Assembly (NCBI GenBank): GCA_018700255.1
Contig: JABISU010000070.1
Span: 1 to 7,595, forward strand
Reading direction: 5' to 3'
DNA: 7,595 bases
Source of the DNA: Flavobacteriales bacterium
Lineage (GTDB): Bacteria > Bacteroidota > Bacteroidia > Flavobacteriales > UA16
Below the pieces are notes generated by a model that was not told the DNA's origin, ran no database searches, and saw nothing but the letters and a program-made list of their open reading frames with translations. Shown here piece after piece: positions 5,520 through 7,595 of the stretch. How positions within the stretch are numbered: the first letter of the stretch is position 1; every line of letters starts with the position of its first letter. The position numbers were made by a program, and so were the translations under genes.

Positions 5520-7490
5520 ATGGGTGATGACTTGAAAATAGAATTTCAAAAGTGGGAAGGAACTGGGAATACCTTTGTCATTGTAAATGGATTTAAGTAC
5601 GCTGGAATCCTTGATTTAACGACTCTTGAAGATAAAGTTATTGAGAATATTTGTTTTCAGCAAAACTGTGATGGAATCATCTTTTTGTGCGAATCCTCTA
5701 TTGATGAGGCGGACCTCAAATGTGATTACAGGAACTCAGACGGCACGAGGTCTTTTTGTGGAAACGGAACGAGGGCGTCTTTCCTTTATGCTAATCGTGA
5801 GGGGTTAGTTGGAGAGAGCGCAGTTTTTGAAGCTTGTGATGGCCTACATAAGGTAAGGCGCAACGATGAGTATGATGTGCCAAGTGTAGAATTTAGACCT
5901 GTTATCGCTCCAAAACCATTAAATTCAGGCGACTTTTTCCTTGACACGGGGTCGCCACATCACATTCATTTAGTGAAAGATTTTAACGAATTGAGTGAGA
6001 TTGAGATTGATAAATTTGGGAGTAAAATAAGGTATAGCGATGATTATTCTTCGATAGGAGGCGTTAACGTAAGCGCTCTTTGTACAGTATCTGAGGGTTT
6101 AGCTCTTAGGACTTATGAGAGAGGAGTAGAGGCGGAGACGAAAGCCTGCGGAACTGGCGCTGTAGCGGCCTCAATAATTGACTATTCGATTAACGGTGGC
6201 AAGCCTAAGAGGACAGTTCATATGCCAGGAGGTAAGCTTTTTGTTGAGTTTAAAGAAGATGGCGAAGGAGGGTATGAGAATGTTTGGCTTTCAGGAGCAG
6301 CAAGCGAATTATCTAGAGGCATAACTAGTTTATTGAGCATATTTTTATTGTGGTTTTGTCTGCCTTTAGATGTACATGCAAATTGGTACGACAACTTGAG
6401 CGACGAAACAGAAATCAGCATTTTAACCTCATCGCCAGGCGAAGATACTTACTCTATTTTTGGCCATACAGCAGTTAGAATTTACGACCCCGCTGAAGTG
6501 CCTACCGTTGATTGGGTATTCAACTATGGAACGTTCTCCTTCAGCGAGGATTTCTATTACAACTTTATGATAGGAAGATTAGATTATCATCTCTCCGCAG
6601 TACCGTTCTATCAATTTCAAAAGCAGTATATGGATCAGGGAAGAGGAGTGAAAGAGCAAGTTCTAAACCTAACCCCAACCCACATTCGGCAGGTGGCGGA
6701 GTATTTATCCTGGAATCTGCAAGAGGAGAACGCAGTGTATAGGTATGAATTCTTCAGAGACAACTGTTCGACCAGGGTGATAACACTTTTTCAAGAATCG
6801 TTAGGTGAGTCTTTTGAGGCAAATTGCAATCAAAGTGGGAGAACTTTCAGAGATGGATTGCAGCCATATATATCGGGCTCTCCTTGGACAGCTTTCGGAA
6901 TGGATTTCATTTTAGGGCCCAAATCTGATAATATAATGCCTCCATGCGGTGATGCATTTATTCCGGATGAACTTTCTAAAGCTCTAAGTAATATGACAGT
7001 AGATGGAGTAGCTTTATTAAGGAATAATAATGAAAATCCCGTTGTTTTTGATGATGGAACTTGGTTACCTGACTTTGCTTTGGATGTTCCTTCTATTTTG
7101 ATGGTGTTAATCACCTGCTTGATGATTATTGTGACCATCAGGAACAGGAATAAATGCTGGTTTACTTCCAAACTAAGAGGGGTGGTTGCTCTTGTCTCGT
7201 CCTTACTTGGAGGACTTCTAATATTAATGTGGGCTTTTACAGATCACACAGATACTTGGGCAAATATTAACCTATTGTGGACCCTCCCTGCTTTAGTTTA
7301 CTTTATTCCAATTCAGTCTAGGCTTAAGAGGCAATTTGGAAAGTTTGCGGCTTTGACATGCATCTTATATCTTATTTTGAGTGTATTAGAATTTCAATTT
7401 TCAACTCTTGCTTTGAGATGCGCCGCTGTATCCGTATTTTTGACTGTTATACCTTTTAGGAAAGATTTATACTTAGTTCAAGATGAATAA
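5520..7490 (+). CDS. dapF: Diaminopimelate epimerase (DapF) fused to a DUF4105 (Lnb N-terminal periplasmic) membrane protein
   Basis: This is a 656-aa two-part protein. Residues 1-268 form a complete DapF, which interconverts LL- and meso-diaminopimelate for lysine and peptidoglycan synthesis. It shows WEGTGNTFV (12-20), the first catalytic cysteine in SFCGNGTRA (Cys80), ERGVEAETKACGTGA with the second catalytic cysteine (Cys210), and the usual end NVWLSGAA...SRGI. With no stop or linker, residues 269-287 form a hydrophobic signal/anchor ending VHA|N. Residues 288-523 are a DUF4105 domain with SPGEDTYSIFGHTAVRI (His316) and FRDNCSTR (Cys416). Five further membrane segments follow (about 524-541, 553-572, 584-599, 609-625, 629-645), including the family-like HTDTWANINLLW. 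Basic loops (RNRNK, RLKR, FRKD) predict DapF and the C-terminus inside and DUF4105 outside. The ATG at 5520 gives a normal DapF N-terminus; further upstream the open frame lies antisense to E1. No in-frame ATG exists between the DapF end and the DUF4105 domain. Each half is confidently assigned; the role of the fusion is unknown. Confidence 0.9.
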   Translation: MGDDLKIEFQKWEGTGNTFVIVNGFKYAGILDLTTLEDKVIENICFQQNCDGIIFLCESSIDEADLKCDYRNSDGTRSFCGNGTRASFLYANREGLVGESAVFEACDGLHKVRRNDEYDVPSVEFRPVIAPKPLNSGDFFLDTGSPHHIHLVKDFNELSEIEIDKFGSKIRYSDDYSSIGGVNVSALCTVSEGLALRTYERGVEAETKACGTGAVAASIIDYSINGGKPKRTVHMPGGKLFVEFKEDGEGGYENVWLSGAASELSRGITSLLSIFLLWFCLPLDVHANWYDNLSDETEISILTSSPGEDTYSIFGHTAVRIYDPAEVPTVDWVFNYGTFSFSEDFYYNFMIGRLDYHLSAVPFYQFQKQYMDQGRGVKEQVLNLTPTHIRQVAEYLSWNLQEENAVYRYEFFRDNCSTRVITLFQESLGESFEANCNQSGRTFRDGLQPYISGSPWTAFGMDFILGPKSDNIMPPCGDAFIPDELSKALSNMTVDGVALLRNNNENPVVFDDGTWLPDFALDVPSILMVLITCLMIIVTIRNRNKCWFTSKLRGVVALVSSLLGGLLILMWAFTDHTDTWANINLLWTLPALVYFIPIQSRLKRQFGKFAALTCILYLILSVLEFQFSTLALRCAAVSVFLTVIPFRKDLYLVQDE

Positions 7491-7595
7491 AATAAAGTTA
7501 TCTTTAATTCTATTGTCTGTAGCAGCTGTGTTTGCAAGCTGTGAAGACAGGGAGCCCTTGAGTTGGAATACAGAAATTTTTCTTCCATTGGTGGA
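7483..7595 (+). CDS. Lipoprotein of unknown function, N-terminal fragment (3' end outside window)
   Basis: The ATG at 7483 overlaps the end of the dapF fusion gene by 8 nt (ATGAATAA), which implies cotranscription and probable translational coupling. The first 37 residues are visible. They comprise a basic n-region (MNKIK), a hydrophobic core, and a lipobox ending FASC with Cys20 as the lipidation site, followed by an acidic stretch EDRE. The residue after the cysteine is Glu, not Asp, so an inner-membrane retention signal is not evident and an outer-membrane location is likely. The following SWNTEIFLPLV resembles the start of large uncharacterised Bacteroidota lipoproteins that begin with a 'W-x-T/V-x-[IFL]-x-PL' segment, but this is recall and no domain is visible. 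Function is unknown. Confidence 0.8.
   Translation, partial: MNKIKLSLILLSVAAVFASCEDREPLSWNTEIFLPLV

Noticed and set aside
6300..6345. Frameshift explaining the DapF-DUF4105 junction
   Set aside because: Both halves are in the same frame with intact sequence up to the junction on each side, and no in-frame ATG for a separate gene is present. A base error cannot be excluded without reads, so this stays as a check and not a call.
6218..7171. Open frames opposite to or out of phase with the DUF4105 region
   Set aside because: They overlap a convincing domain and membrane-segment pattern in the main frame and show no motifs of their own.

Overview
The window looks like a chromosomal segment of a Bacteroidota bacterium, probably an aquatic Flavobacteriales-type lineage. 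The evidence is a RimO with the wording typical of that phylum, an OprO/P-type phosphate porin, a one-piece E1 alpha/beta 2-oxoacid dehydrogenase, a DUF4105 membrane protein, start codons without Shine-Dalgarno sequences, moderately AT-rich DNA, and a TAnnTTTG promoter -7 box. The genus cannot be read from the sequence. I see no mobile element, CRISPR array, tRNA or rRNA.

Left block (+ strand, 1-2774): the 3' part of rimO (ribosomal protein S12 methylthiotransferase) is followed after 4 nt by queE (7-carboxy-7-deazaguanine synthase). Both are radical SAM enzymes that feed translation-related modifications. A 77-bp gap then leads to a phosphate-selective porin (Porin O/P family). This gap, starting inside the queE stop codon, carries three direct CTTAAC repeats at exact 11-bp spacing. 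That is the layout of a PhoB-type Pho box, so the porin is probably induced by phosphate starvation.

Middle block (- strand, 2790-5491): a fused E1 alpha/beta 2-oxoacid dehydrogenase, probably for branched-chain 2-oxoacids, is followed after 5 nt by a small secreted cysteine-containing protein of unknown function. The two are probably one transcript. They converge on the porin gene with a 15-bp gap.

Right block (+ strand, 5520-7595): only 28 bp separate the E1 start from a divergent gene encoding an unusual fusion. A complete diaminopimelate epimerase (DapF) runs without a stop directly into the signal/anchor segment of a DUF4105 (Lnb N-terminal periplasmic type) multi-spanning membrane protein. 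The predicted topology keeps DapF in the cytoplasm and the DUF4105 domain outside. The next gene, a lipoprotein cut off by the window edge, overlaps the fusion stop by 8 nt. The 28-bp divergent gap holds two outward-facing -7-like boxes in an inverted repeat, and both would give nearly leaderless mRNAs.

The items most worth following up are the DapF-DUF4105 fusion, the three-repeat Pho box before the porin, and the very compact divergent promoter.
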